This document shows positions 43,119 through 52,800 of a DNA stretch of 64,000 nt, piece after piece (the stretch's first letter is position 1; every line of letters begins with the position of its first letter). The stretch is from a virus. The translations under genes and the position numbers were made by a program. The stretch is taken from positions 31,052 through 95,051 of the IMG/VR virus record IMGVR_UViG_3300025030_000061; one strand, 5' to 3'. The notes beneath the pieces were generated by a model. That model was not told where the DNA came from and did no database searches. It saw nothing but the letters and a program-made list of their open reading frames with translations.

Positions 43119-43826
43119 TTATGCGCCGATGAGTTCCCTGACCTCGGCGGGAAGCCGGTCGACGCTCTTGTAGGTGCCGAAGTCGGTCAGGTACCTGGCG
43201 TGGGTCTTCCCTTCCTGGACAGCCTTCTGCAGGGATTCCATGACCTCGGAGATCGATTTCTTCAGTTCGCCTCCGTCATTCTCGGCTGCGGATCCCTGGC
43301 CGAGCCTGGCTGCGTTGGGAGCCAGCGGGGTGGCTGCAATTTCGCTGACCGACTTGGCGATCCGCTCCATGCCTTCGTCCTTGCTCTTGGAGAGGTCCCC
43401 GATGACGCCGGCCAGCTTGATGTTGAGGTTGAGGAGGGAGCCCACGGCCTTTTTGAGCACTTCCATCTCGCCCAGCATGGCGTTGGTCCCGGTTTCCACC
43501 GATTTCTGCAGGTCGGCGTATGCCTCGCTCGCCTCGACGAGCAGCTCGTCCTCGATCTGCTGGCGTGCCTGGGATTTCCGCAGTGTTTCGGCTTCCTCCT
43601 CCGCCTCTTTCGATTTGCGAAGCTCCTCTGCTTCCTCTGCCTCCTGGGCTTTGCGAAGCTCCTCCGCTTCTTCGGTCCCTTCCGCAGGCGTCTCCGATTT
43701 CCGCAGCACGACATCGAACCCTGCGCCGAGTTCTTCCTGCAGCGCTTTGGTCAGCTGCTCCAGCTCGTCTCCGGGGTTGCTGGATTTCGAGAGTGCTTCC
43801 AGCTCCTCCATTGCTTTTTTGAACAT
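43119..43826 (-). CDS. Scaffold-like coiled-coil protein
   Basis: 235 residues with a long charged coiled coil (EEAEELRKAQEAEEAEELRK) and a further helical half (EVLKKAVGSLLNLNIKLAGV). It lies between protease and capsid, the typical scaffold position. The repeated unit (E/D)xLRK(A/S/Q) also appears in other head proteins. C-terminus: TYKSVDRLPAEVRELIGA. Confidence 0.7.
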   Translation of the reverse strand: MFKKAMEELEALSKSSNPGDELEQLTKALQEELGAGFDVVLRKSETPAEGTEEAEELRKAQEAEEAEELRKSKEAEEEAETLRKSQARQQIEDELLVEASEAYADLQKSVETGTNAMLGEMEVLKKAVGSLLNLNIKLAGVIGDLSKSKDEGMERIAKSVSEIAATPLAPNAARLGQGSAAENDGGELKKSISEVMESLQKAVQEGKTHARYLTDFGTYKSVDRLPAEVRELIGA

Positions 43827-43851
43827 GCCTTCTCCTCCTTCTGTAGTTGGT

Positions 43852-44835
43852 CTAGCTGATGATGCCTGCGGCCTTCAGCGCAGCGCTGATGTCCGGCCTA
43901 CCTCCGGCCATGTCTATGGCCTTTCGTAAAAACGTGATCGCTTCCTGGTGGCTTGCGCCTCGGCACTTCTTGAGGTGCTCGACCGTTCCGGGGATGCCTC
44001 CCTTGAAGGCCATCGTGTCGGGGTCGAAGCATCCGCAGGGGGTGGCAATCTGCTCGGCGCCATAGAGGACCTGGGTGAATCCCCTGTCGAGGTTTTCGCG
44101 CATGGTCGGCGCGTTGCCGTTCGCCATCGGGATCCCGGTGTCGGTCCCCAGGGCCTTCTGTAGCTCCGCCTCGGCCGGGTGGTCGTGACTGCCGCACTGG
44201 TGCCCTGGGGTATGCAGCGGGTGGCCGGGGTGGCAGCGACCGCAGCACATGCTCTTGCGGAAGCACTCGACGGTGGCGCTCATGTTGACCGGCTTGTGCG
44301 TTACAGCCAGGTGTGTCACCAGCGACTTGACGATCTTGTTGCCGTGGCGCTTTATCACTCCGCCTTCCACGGAGTAACTGAGTGCCCGCGGGGCTCCGGC
44401 TTTCTGCAGTGCAGTGCCGAGTTCCCACATCTCGTCTGCCAGGCGGGTCTGCTCGCTCCTGGTGTTCCCGCTCGACTGGAGCAGCTCGCCTTCGACGTAG
44501 AGCCCCTTGTCTCGGATCTCCGCCTTGGTCGGGTATCCGATGATGAACGGCATCTTGCCGCCGCTGGATCCGCAGCTTGGGCATTTCCGAAACGGGGAGA
44601 CGTGGCCGCATTGGAGGCACTTCGCCTGGTGGTCGTAGTTGAGGAAGCCGGTCGCCATCAGCGGGGCAAAGTCGATGCCGTTCTTCAGCACCACCTCGCC
44701 GTCCTGGTCCATGTCCTCGGTGGAGGCATATCCGCGGATGATCCGACGGTTGCCGTCGCCGCTTTTCCTTAGTTCGACCTCGATCGGGAGTTCGAATAGG
44801 ATGTCGCGCTGTTCTTCTGGCTCGTGCTGTTCCAT
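43852..44835 (-). CDS. Prohead serine protease with zinc ribbon and capsid-like segment
   Basis: 327 residues. The HK97-type protease core is visible: IIRGYASTEDMDQDGEVV, GFLNYDH with His69, and RALSYSVEGGV with Ser153/Ser155. A zinc ribbon (CLQCGHVSPFRKCPSCG) interrupts the core after the His. A His/Cys-rich block (MCCGRCHPGHPLHTPGHQCG) and a stretch homologous to the capsid N-terminus (residues 224-257) follow. It matures the prohead. Confidence 0.78.
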   Translation of the reverse strand: MEQHEPEEQRDILFELPIEVELRKSGDGNRRIIRGYASTEDMDQDGEVVLKNGIDFAPLMATGFLNYDHQAKCLQCGHVSPFRKCPSCGSSGGKMPFIIGYPTKAEIRDKGLYVEGELLQSSGNTRSEQTRLADEMWELGTALQKAGAPRALSYSVEGGVIKRHGNKIVKSLVTHLAVTHKPVNMSATVECFRKSMCCGRCHPGHPLHTPGHQCGSHDHPAEAELQKALGTDTGIPMANGNAPTMRENLDRGFTQVLYGAEQIATPCGCFDPDTMAFKGGIPGTVEHLKKCRGASHQEAITFLRKAIDMAGGRPDISAALKAAGIIS

Positions 44836-44853
44836 GCGGGATCCTTAGAACGC

Positions 44854-44887
44854 AAAAAGGCGACCCCGGATGTACCGGTGGTCGCCT
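44854..44887 (-). terminator. Minus-strand terminator between moron-like gene and protease
   Basis: On the minus strand AGGCGACC...GGTCGCCT with an inner CGG/CCG, followed by TTTTT. It stands 19 bases before the protease ATG, so late transcription coming from upstream would have to read through it. Confidence 0.75.
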
Positions 44888-44915
44888 ATAGCTGGACGGG
44901 TCATTTGCCTTACGG

Positions 44916-45110
44916 CTACTCCCCGCTGTTCCCTGCCAAGCGTGATTCTTTGATGATGAGGTTCCCCTTGGGGGTGGCCTCTATGTTTATTTCCCTGCCT
45001 CTGTAATGAAACCGGAGGGGCAGGTCAGTTCGCGCCAGCACAGGGATCGCTGCCTCGTCTGTCTGGATGCTCTTACGGAGCAGATATATCAATCTGGGCG
45101 CTGTCTGCAT
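44916..45110 (-). CDS. Moron-like small protein, weakly HemP-like (64 aa)
   Basis: An N-terminal helix (RLIYLLRKSIQTDEAAIPV) then a C-terminal segment RFHYRGREINIEATPKGNLI, which resembles the HemP family core (I-H-x-G-x-x-Y-x-L-x-x-T-x-x-G-K-L-I). The match is weak and not functionally conclusive. The gene has its own sigma-70 promoter (45120-45149) and its own terminator (44854-44887), making an autonomous unit inside the head operon. Confidence 0.6.
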   Translation of the reverse strand: MQTAPRLIYLLRKSIQTDEAAIPVLARTDLPLRFHYRGREINIEATPKGNLIIKESRLAGNSGE

Positions 45111-45119
45111 TTACGTGCG

Positions 45120-45149
45120 AGTGTAGTTTGCTATACGCTACAGTGTCAA
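45120..45149 (-). promoter_or_regulatory. Consensus sigma-70 promoter with TGTAGCG-box in the spacer
   Basis: On the minus strand TTGACA (45149-45144), an 18-base spacer, and TACACT (45125-45120). The spacer contains the box TGTAGCGTATAGCA (45142-45129), the position expected for a repressor operator. It drives the 64-codon gene. Confidence 0.7.
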
Positions 45150-45463
45150 CACTTTTGCCTTTGCTTGTATTTGTTTTTCTTCTGGTTCTTCAGCGTGCCC
45201 CTTCGGTATGGCCGCTCGATGGTGAGGATCATGGTCACTGCCTCGTTGGTGACGAAGCGCCAGTGCTCGGTGATGAAGTATCGAGCCGGAACCATCCGGT
45301 TCTTCAGTAGACGGAGGACCTGCCCGTATCCCAGGTCCTCCTCCTGCGCTGTGCTCATGATCGCCTGGAGCGTTCGGTGCCAGCATATGGGGCGGGTTCC
45401 CTCCCACCGGGTAACAAATCGGTCCCAGGCATGCCCGGTGATCTCTGCCCGGCGCAGGGGCAT
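45146..45463 (-). CDS. Hypothetical protein, possible RNA-binding/toxin-like fold (105 aa)
   Basis: A conserved-looking pattern is present: HAWDRFVTRWEG near the start, ARYFITEHWRFVTNEAV in the middle, then a strand (TMILTIERPY) and a Lys/Gln-rich tail. H..RF.xR... with a late WRFV strand is seen in small phage proteins of the RelE-like or colicin-D-like size class, without clear function. It ends inside the promoter of the next unit. Confidence 0.5.
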   Translation of the reverse strand: MPLRRAEITGHAWDRFVTRWEGTRPICWHRTLQAIMSTAQEEDLGYGQVLRLLKNRMVPARYFITEHWRFVTNEAVTMILTIERPYRRGTLKNQKKNKYKQRQKC

Positions 45464-45464
45464 G

Positions 45465-46421
45465 TTATCGGCCCAGGGTGGCCAGGACCGATTTCATGAT
45501 TCCGGCGTCCTTGGCGATCTTGAGGTGGCTGTAGTATTCCGGGTCTTCGTCGAGATGCTGGAGCACGATGCGTGCGACCTTCTCCTGGTTGTAGTCCACG
45601 ACGTCGGCGTGCTCCTCCTCGTGAAACATGCCGTCGCAGAACTCGTCGAGGCTGTATTTGTTCCAGTCGAGGCCCATGGCGTCGCCGATCTGTTTGCAGA
45701 TGGCCTCGCCGGATTTACGGAGCGGATCCTGGACGGCGGAAAGCCCGTCATAAGTGGCATCCCTCTGCTCGATCACGTCCTGTGCTCTCTGTCTTAGCTC
45801 TGCCTCGGTGAACAGCCGGCCGGGTCCTTCCATGATCCCGTTTGGAGATTCGGGGGGCGGCAGGTACCGGGTGTTGTCCAGGCGCTCTCCCTGGCGGGTA
45901 AACGCTGCCTCCTTGAACTCCTCGAAGGGCCAGATGCTCATGCTGCCAAAAAACTCGGGGCAGTCGTATGCGGCACAGAAGTGGCGCTTGGCCTCCTCGG
46001 GGCTGTTCAGTCCCAGGAAGCACTTGTCCTCGTCATACGCATCAAATGTGGGCGGCTTGTTGGTATGCACCACGTAGACTTCTGGCGCCTGATGGTCGGG
46101 GCCTATGAACACGTCGAGCTGGTCGCCGTCGGTTCCCTTGGTCCCCTTGATGTACCCGTAGGGGAGACTCATGCGGCTCATGCCCTGGGTGCCGTTGTGT
46201 GGGTCGTGCCACTCCCGGATCCGGGAGCGTCCCGTCTCGATGCTGATCGGGAGCCCGTTAAAGTCGATGCTTCCCTGGAGGGGGCGAGCCTTCATCAGCA
46301 CGGCCGGGTGGCGGATGCCTCCCTGGGTCTTCAACCACAGCTGGTACTCCTCGTCGGCCTTAACCAGACGCGGGTCCTTTGGTGTTTCTGCACGCAATGC
46401 GTGCGATTTGAGCAAACGCAC
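45465..46421 (-). CDS. Phage inorganic pyrophosphatase-like protein with DUF5661-like end
   Basis: 318 residues from GTG 46421 (AAGGAGGG upstream); the longer ORF reading is a shadow of upstream small genes. The first residues are VRLLKSHALRA, a shortened A-type start. The InPase-like domain reads SLPYGYIKGTKGTDGDQLDV, then DEDKCFLGLNSPEEA, the pattern of phage polyprotein pyrophosphatase domains. The C-terminal 100 residues resemble DUF5661 (GLDWNKYSLDEFCDGMFHEE, then DEDPEYYSHLKIAKD). Probably a packaged or virion-associated enzyme. Confidence 0.72.
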   Translation of the reverse strand: MRLLKSHALRAETPKDPRLVKADEEYQLWLKTQGGIRHPAVLMKARPLQGSIDFNGLPISIETGRSRIREWHDPHNGTQGMSRMSLPYGYIKGTKGTDGDQLDVFIGPDHQAPEVYVVHTNKPPTFDAYDEDKCFLGLNSPEEAKRHFCAAYDCPEFFGSMSIWPFEEFKEAAFTRQGERLDNTRYLPPPESPNGIMEGPGRLFTEAELRQRAQDVIEQRDATYDGLSAVQDPLRKSGEAICKQIGDAMGLDWNKYSLDEFCDGMFHEEEHADVVDYNQEKVARIVLQHLDEDPEYYSHLKIAKDAGIMKSVLATLGR

Positions 46422-46422
46422 G

Positions 46423-46521
46423 TTATTTACCCTCCTTGGCGGGGCAGTCGTTGCATTCGAGGCCGCAGCCTCCCGAGCACATTCTTCCGTTACCCTTGGG
46501 GCAGATGAAGCAGGTCGCCAT
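46423..46521 (-). CDS. Cysteine-rich miniprotein (32 aa)
   Basis: ATG 46521 follows GAGGAGAAG; TAA at 46423. Cysteines 4, 7, 15, 19, 23 and 26 in 32 residues suggest a tiny zinc-binding protein. It lies between the 80-aa gene and the pyrophosphatase-like gene with 1-5 base spacing. Confidence 0.5.
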   Translation of the reverse strand: MATCFICPKGNGRMCSGGCGLECNDCPAKEGK

Positions 46522-46525
46522 GCTA

Positions 46526-46768
46526 TTACTTCTCCTCCTCGGGTTCTCCCCAAGATTCGCCTGCCTTGTACTCGTCCTCGGTAAAACCGGGGATCCTTTC
46601 TCCGCCGCGCTTGTGGGCCCCGCGCCAGAATCCGGGAGGCGGCAGGTCTCCGTCTGCCAGGTCCCAATCCGTTTCCAGCGTATCCTCGCCCAGCATCCCC
46701 TCTGTGCCGTCTATGACGTCATCCGGGACCGGGTCGCCTTCCTGGTGCTCGAAAAGTGCTTTCGTCAT
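46526..46768 (-). CDS. Acidic hypothetical protein (80 aa)
   Basis: ATG 46768 after AGGAGGACAG. A very acidic protein (EHQEGDPVPDDVIDGTEGML) with a Pro/Gly/Trp middle (GDLPPPGFWRGAHKRGGERI). No domain recognised. It lies directly after the giant protein gene. Confidence 0.55.
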   Translation of the reverse strand: MTKALFEHQEGDPVPDDVIDGTEGMLGEDTLETDWDLADGDLPPPGFWRGAHKRGGERIPGFTEDEYKAGESWGEPEEEK

Positions 46769-46828
46769 CTGTTCTGTCCTCCTGTTTGTGGATTACCTCA
46801 GTGAGGGTAAGCCACTGCCGTACAATGA

Positions 46829-49800
46829 CTAGTTCACGTAGCGGGCGAAGCGGCGCATAGTGCTGTCGTCGGTAATGTCGAGCGATCCGTACCAGTTGGT
46901 GCCTAGCAGCAGCGCCTTGCCGAGATCGTTGCCGTTGTGCTTCATATCGGCGATCGCCCAGATCGACTCGGGGTTGCTGCTGGTCAGCAGGTCACCGACC
47001 TTGGCAGCCTGGTCCGGTGTGAATTGCCGGAATGTGCTACGGCGGCCTCCGGCTGTCACAGTCTTGTCGCTCGTCTGCATGAAGGAGAGGTTCCGTTGGA
47101 CCTGGTTCTTGATCACCTGCAGGGCGTTGGCGGTCGTCGCCTTGAATCCGAAGCGTGCCCAGGTGTACCCGCCGACATCGATGTTGGCGTGGACGTCGAC
47201 TCGGGTTGCTCCGATCACTTTGTAAACTCCCATCGATGCGCGGAGAAAGGCTTTGCCGCTGTTCCCTCCTGATGTGCCGGCCTGGAAGTAGGAGTGGTCC
47301 ACCACCACCTTTCCGGTGGATTGCTTGGTGAATGTGCGGTCAATCCTGGTCCCGTCGCTGCCTCTCATTTCTACCGCTATCATCCTGTCATCGTAGGACG
47401 ATACGGAGACCCGAAAGCTGGTGGTTCCGCCGTAGTCGGCGAGCATCGTACCGAGCGCGTGCTTCAGCTCGTCTGGGGAGTTGAGCCCCATGACGTTCTG
47501 GGCCTTGGCTCCGATGGCCGGCCAGTCGATGCCCCATCCGCTGATGTTGGCGCCTGGCACGCCGTGTGCCTTGAATCCGCTACGAACGAGCTTGGTCTGT
47601 AGGTTCGTTAGTGCTGCCCGGTTCCTCTCGTTTGCCTCTCTGGCGGCTCTGTCCCTTTCGACCGCTGCCGTGCGTTCTGCTGCCTCGCGCTGGGCTCGGG
47701 CTTCGGGTGTGTCCGGTACCCAGGTCCCGGCCTGGTAGTCCCTGGCGCGGTTCTGCATGGCTGCGTCCTGGGTGATGTACCGGCGTGCCAGGTCCCGCTG
47801 CGCCGTGTCGCGGTAGGGTTGCATGGCTCCGGCTTGCCCGCGGTTGTTCCAGTAGCCATCGGTGCCGGTGTAATAAGTCAGGGGGTAATCCGGCCGTGGC
47901 ACGAATCCGAGCTGGGCTTCGGTCAGGTTGAGCGGGTTCGCGGATCCCGGTACCGGGTTTGTGGGCGGCTGGGCCGCGGCTGGTGCTGAGGGGCGCCGGG
48001 TCCTCGGTGCGGGTGCCGAGCGTGGGGTTGCTGTCTCGCGCTGCACTACTGGGGCCTGCGGCATTGGGGTGCTGTTCGCTTCTCCGCTCTGGCTTGCCGG
48101 CTGCGGTGTGCCGTCGCTGTTGTGGCCGAAGTGGCGCAGCAGCAGGGTGCGGTAGTCGTCGGCCGCTCTGGTGTACCCGTTGCTCCTGGTGGTCTGGATG
48201 GCGAGGATGGCCGCGACCGGGTCCTCCTCCTGGGCGGCTTCGTAAAGGCGATTGATCTTGTTCTGCGCGGAGATCAGCGCCGAGTTCTGCATGTTGCCGG
48301 CGGTGATGGTGGTCGGTGCCGGCGCCGCGGCCAGGGTTTCCTCCGGTGGCGCGATATTCCGTGCTGCGTTGGCTGCGGCCAGCAGCTCCGCCCTGTAATC
48401 ATCGACGGCCGCGTAGTTGGCGCGGGTCCGGCTGGTGCTCAGGTTGGCAATCGCATCGATATTGCCGATGAGGGCGAGTTGGCGGAGGTGGGCGGAGCGC
48501 CTGGCTGTCATTCGGTTGCTCTCGCTGGTGTCGGAGAAGTACGGGACCGCCACCTGGCGCATGGCGTCGATCATTGCCTCCTCGGGGGAGAACGCTCCGG
48601 TTGCAGCGTGCCCGAGCCTGACCGCCTCTGCGGATCCGGCGCGGAACCAGCGGCGGACGGGCTGTCCGTCGGGTCCGGCCGTTGTGCGGAGCACGTATCC
48701 GGGGTGATTGGCAATCGCCGTAGATTTGATCAGCAGGCTCCGGTCGGGGATGGTGCGGATCGACTTAAACATCCGCATCTGGAGCATGCCGGAGCGGTCC
48801 CCTGGCAGGTGTTCAGCCATGGGGGTGGTTTCGCCCTTGGTGCCTTCTTCGCGGCGCTTATGCTGGTCTGCTGCGATATCCTCGGCGTCGAGGACCTTGA
48901 GTCGTGTCGCCTCGTCCAGCTTGCCCCAATGAGGCAGGTGGCCGAATCGCTCCCGCTGGAGGCCGCGGACCTCGTGGCTGTCCTGGGAGAAGGAGAGCTT
49001 CTGGCCGTACTTGCGGACGCGGCTGTCTTCGTGCTCCATGACATGCACCAGGGCGCCGTGGGGCGTTACCCGGTCGTAGGACCGGACGCGGGCCTTGATC
49101 AGTCGGGCATTACCGGCTCTGCTGCCTGCCGTTCCTTCTCGGCCTGCTGCTCCTGCTCCTGGGCGGATGCCTTTTCCTTCAGCTTCTTGGCAGCCTTGGC
49201 CTTCCTGTTCGCTTTTGCGTCCAGCCGGTCGGCTTCCTGCAGCGCCCGCTTGAGCAGGTCCCCTTTCCGCTGGTACAGCTTTTTGTCCTTGTCGTTCTCG
49301 GCCATGCTGACCTCCTTGGTGTTTTAGCAGCAGGTGTGTGAAGGCGCGTGCCTGGAATGATTGCGCCTTGTTGAGATCGGCGCCGCTGTTCGCCTGCTGC
49401 AGGGCCTGCTTAACCACCGTCTCCTTCGATTTGGGCTCTGCCGGTCCCGAGAACATATCGACCTCGGGGTTTTCCCTGCTCGCCACCTCCGTCTTGATGG
49501 CGTGGCTTATCCCCTTAAAGACGTTTTCCAGCCGGCTCCTGGATCCGGTGCGGTCGGCGATTGCCAGGATCATGTCGGTGGCGTAGTCGGTCTTGAAGGT
49601 CGGGGTATCCCCGGTGAAGTTGAGGGAGCCCGCGTTGCGGAGGGTGTGCTCCAGCTCGGCGCGGCTCTGTCCCTGGTGGCTCAACGTGTATTCGATCGCC
49701 TCCATCATGTCGGGGACCACGTCGAGGTCGTCGTGCCCCTTCACCTGGGCGAAGTCTCCGACGCAGGCATTCAGGGCCCGGAGTACATTCCGGATCTTCG

Positions 49801-52800
49801 GCTTCGCGCTCTCGGCTTGCAGCTCGGTCAGTACGCTGCTGCCGTACACCTTGGTGAAGACCGCGTTTTGGATCCGCTCGATCGCCTTCTTGTTCGGATC
49901 GCCGTCGGCGTCCCGGAGGCTGGCCGATTCGTTTTTCCCGAGTTTGTCGAGAAATCCGTTGATAAAGTCCATGTTGTCGTCGCAGTAGATCTCGCCGTCC
50001 TCGTCGGGCTGGAACTTCTTGAGGAGGGTGTCGTCTATCCGCTCGGAGTCGGACCATGCTTGTTCGGCTGGGGAGGAGCCGAGGTTGCTGCTCTGGTTCG
50101 CCTCCCTGGCAAACTCGGCGCGATCGGTGTTTGAATCGTTCTCGTCGCGCAGGCGGACCAGTACCGGCTGCTGCATCCCTTCCACGTCTTCCGGTTTGAG
50201 CCCGAAGTGTTCGGCTTCGCCTTTGAGCCATGTCTTGTACTTGTCGGCCAGGCCGCGCTTATAGGCTTCGGAGAGGGCGATGGTGCGGCCGTTCCCACTC
50301 TCAACCGCGCCATCCTTGCCGACGATCGGGGCGCCGTCTGCGGCATTGGCGGAGTGCCCCAGCTGCTCGGGGCGGATGTCGTTCATGATGTTTGCCATCT
50401 GCATCTGGGACGAGAGGCGTTCGCGCTCCCTGGGCTGGATCTCCTGCGGGTAGGCGCGGTTGATGTGCCCCTGGATGGTGTGGCTTGTGGTCAGGTCGCT
50501 CGCTTCCACCAGGGAGTACTTGCTCTGGACCTTGTTGCCCTTCGCGGTGTAGGCCAGGTTGGCGCGTCCGGTGATGAACTTCGGGTCCTTCTTCCCGGTG
50601 TCGGTTTCCTCGACCTGCCTGCGGCCGGCGATGCTGGTCACCTGCCCCTTCGCTTTATCCGGGTCGACGCCGGCGAAGTGGACCTTGTGCTGGTCCCCTT
50701 CCTTGCCGATCGTCACGGTGTGCCCGTCCTTCTCGAACTTGCTGGCGGTTGCCTCCCGGTCCACCTTGTGCCCGAAGTGGGCCAGCAGCTTCTCGCGCTC
50801 GTCGTCTACCGCTTTGAGGTAGGGGTTCGCCCTCGAGGTGTGGATGGTGGTCAGCGCAGCCACTGGGTCGTCGGAGTTCTTGGCCGCTTCGTGCATCTTG
50901 GTGATGATGCGCTGCGCCGATACCAGAGCGGAGTTCTCCTGGTTGGCTCCCTTGATCTTGCCGGGCTCGGGCATGTCCTCTTTTTTGCCGACCGCTTTCC
51001 TCTCGTCCTTCTTGACCGGGTGCGTCTCCTTCTCCTTCCAGCCGTTCCCGCGCAGGTGCGTCATGAGGTCCTCGCCATGCTTCAGCGTGCTCCCCTGGTG
51101 GACCTGCTCGCCGTGTTTGTTCTCGTGGGCAATCACGTCCTGGTGCTTCCGCACGCGGCGGTCGTTGTGCTCCTGGACGACGGTCCCGTCCTGCCTGGCG
51201 TACTGCTGAATGTGGCTCTTGATAAGGTGGAATCGCTCCATGAGGCCGTCGATTGGGCTGGGCGCGTAGAGGTGGACGCTCTTGTGTAGGCTGTTGACGT
51301 CGACCAGGGCTTTCCCCCAGGAGGTGAAGCGCACGGCGCGGTCGTCGAGGTAGATGTCGGCAATCGGCTTGCCGGGGTTGGCTCCCTCGGGCTGCTCGCT
51401 GTTCGTGTTGATCTCGTCGAACGGGATCCCGTTGTCGGCAAGGTATGCCCGCAGGACAGGGGTGTCGGGGCGGGTGGTGTGGATGATCAGCTTCCAGCCG
51501 GCATCCTTGAGCTCGTGCATCCCCTCCGCGGCGCCGTCCACCGGGGGGCCGAATTTGTCAACGCCGAGGAATCCCTGGGAGTAGTCCGCGAGCGGGCCGT
51601 CGAAGTCTATGCATGCGGTCCGCTGGTGCTCGGCTACGGCTTTACGGAGGTCGCCAAGCTCCTGCATGCTTTTTAGGAGTCCGCGCAGGTCCTGCATGCC
51701 GCGAGTCCTGGCGAGGTTCGCCAGCGCCGAGGTCATCCTGACCTTCACCTGGTCGGCGTCCCATCGCTCCCCCTCGGGCGCCGGCATGTTGGCTCGGTTC
51801 AGCGCCGCGGCGATGTCCTGGTCCTTGTAGGCGTGGTCGAATCGGTCCAGGCCGAACTTCATCTTGATGATGGCTGCCGCGATCGGGTCGTCGAGGGATT
51901 CAAGGTGCGTGACGATCCCCTGCATGAGCTGGGCCTTCTTGGCTGCGTCCGATTCGTGCTCGGGCACGGTGGCGGCCTGGGCTGCGATCCCTCGCATGCC
52001 GCTCTCCTGGTCGTCCTCCATCCCGCCGTCGTAGGAGGTGTGTTCCTGCAGGTGCCTCTGGTGGGCGATGATATGGCGCAGCGCGGCGGTCTTCCCGGCG
52101 CGGGTCATAGACATAAGTATGCGGCTATCGCTTCCCTCTCCGGCCAGCGTGTCGCGCAGGTCGTCCAGGTCCTTCTCCGGGGCTCTGCTCGTCTCGGTGC
52201 GGTACGAGTTCATGGCTGCCGCGATGTACTCGCTGTATAGCTCGTTGGCGTCGTTGTCGTCGTTATGAAGGGCTCCCCCCAGGTCGATGTAGTGGGGGTT
52301 GAATCCGTTGCTGGTCGCCAGGTGGGCGAGGGTGCTTTTCATACGGCTGACGAATACCGGGTGGGTCAGGACCTTCCCTTCGTCGAGCTGTGCCCGCTGC
52401 TGGCCAACCTCGGCGCGGCGCCGGCTCTCCTCGGTGGAGATGGTGCTTCCCCCCCTGGAGGTCGTCTCCCTGGTACCGGTGCGGGCAGTTTCAGCCTTGT
52501 GCTCCTCGTCGGTCCAGACGTTGTCCCGGTCGGTGGTGATCTGCGCCGGGCGGAACGTGTAACCATCCCTTACAGGTTGGATGGTGTAGCCTTCCTCGTG
52601 GCTCCCCGCGACGATCGTGCCCTTTTTCTTCCTGGGCTGGCCGGGTACCTTGTAGTAGACCTTGTGGCCGTGCTGCAGGCGGTCGCCTTCCTTCCCTCTG
52701 ACGGTCACCTTCGCCATGGTCGCGGCCACCTGCACGGTCCCACCGTTGGCGGTATGCCTGGTGGTGCCTTCACGGTGGTGGACCTCCTCGTGGGCAGGGG

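Noticed and set aside
46422-46667. N-terminal extension of the pyrophosphatase-like protein up to 46667
   Set aside because: The extension overlaps two small genes with good ribosome sites and reads as an Arg-rich shadow; GTG 46421 has its own ribosome site.
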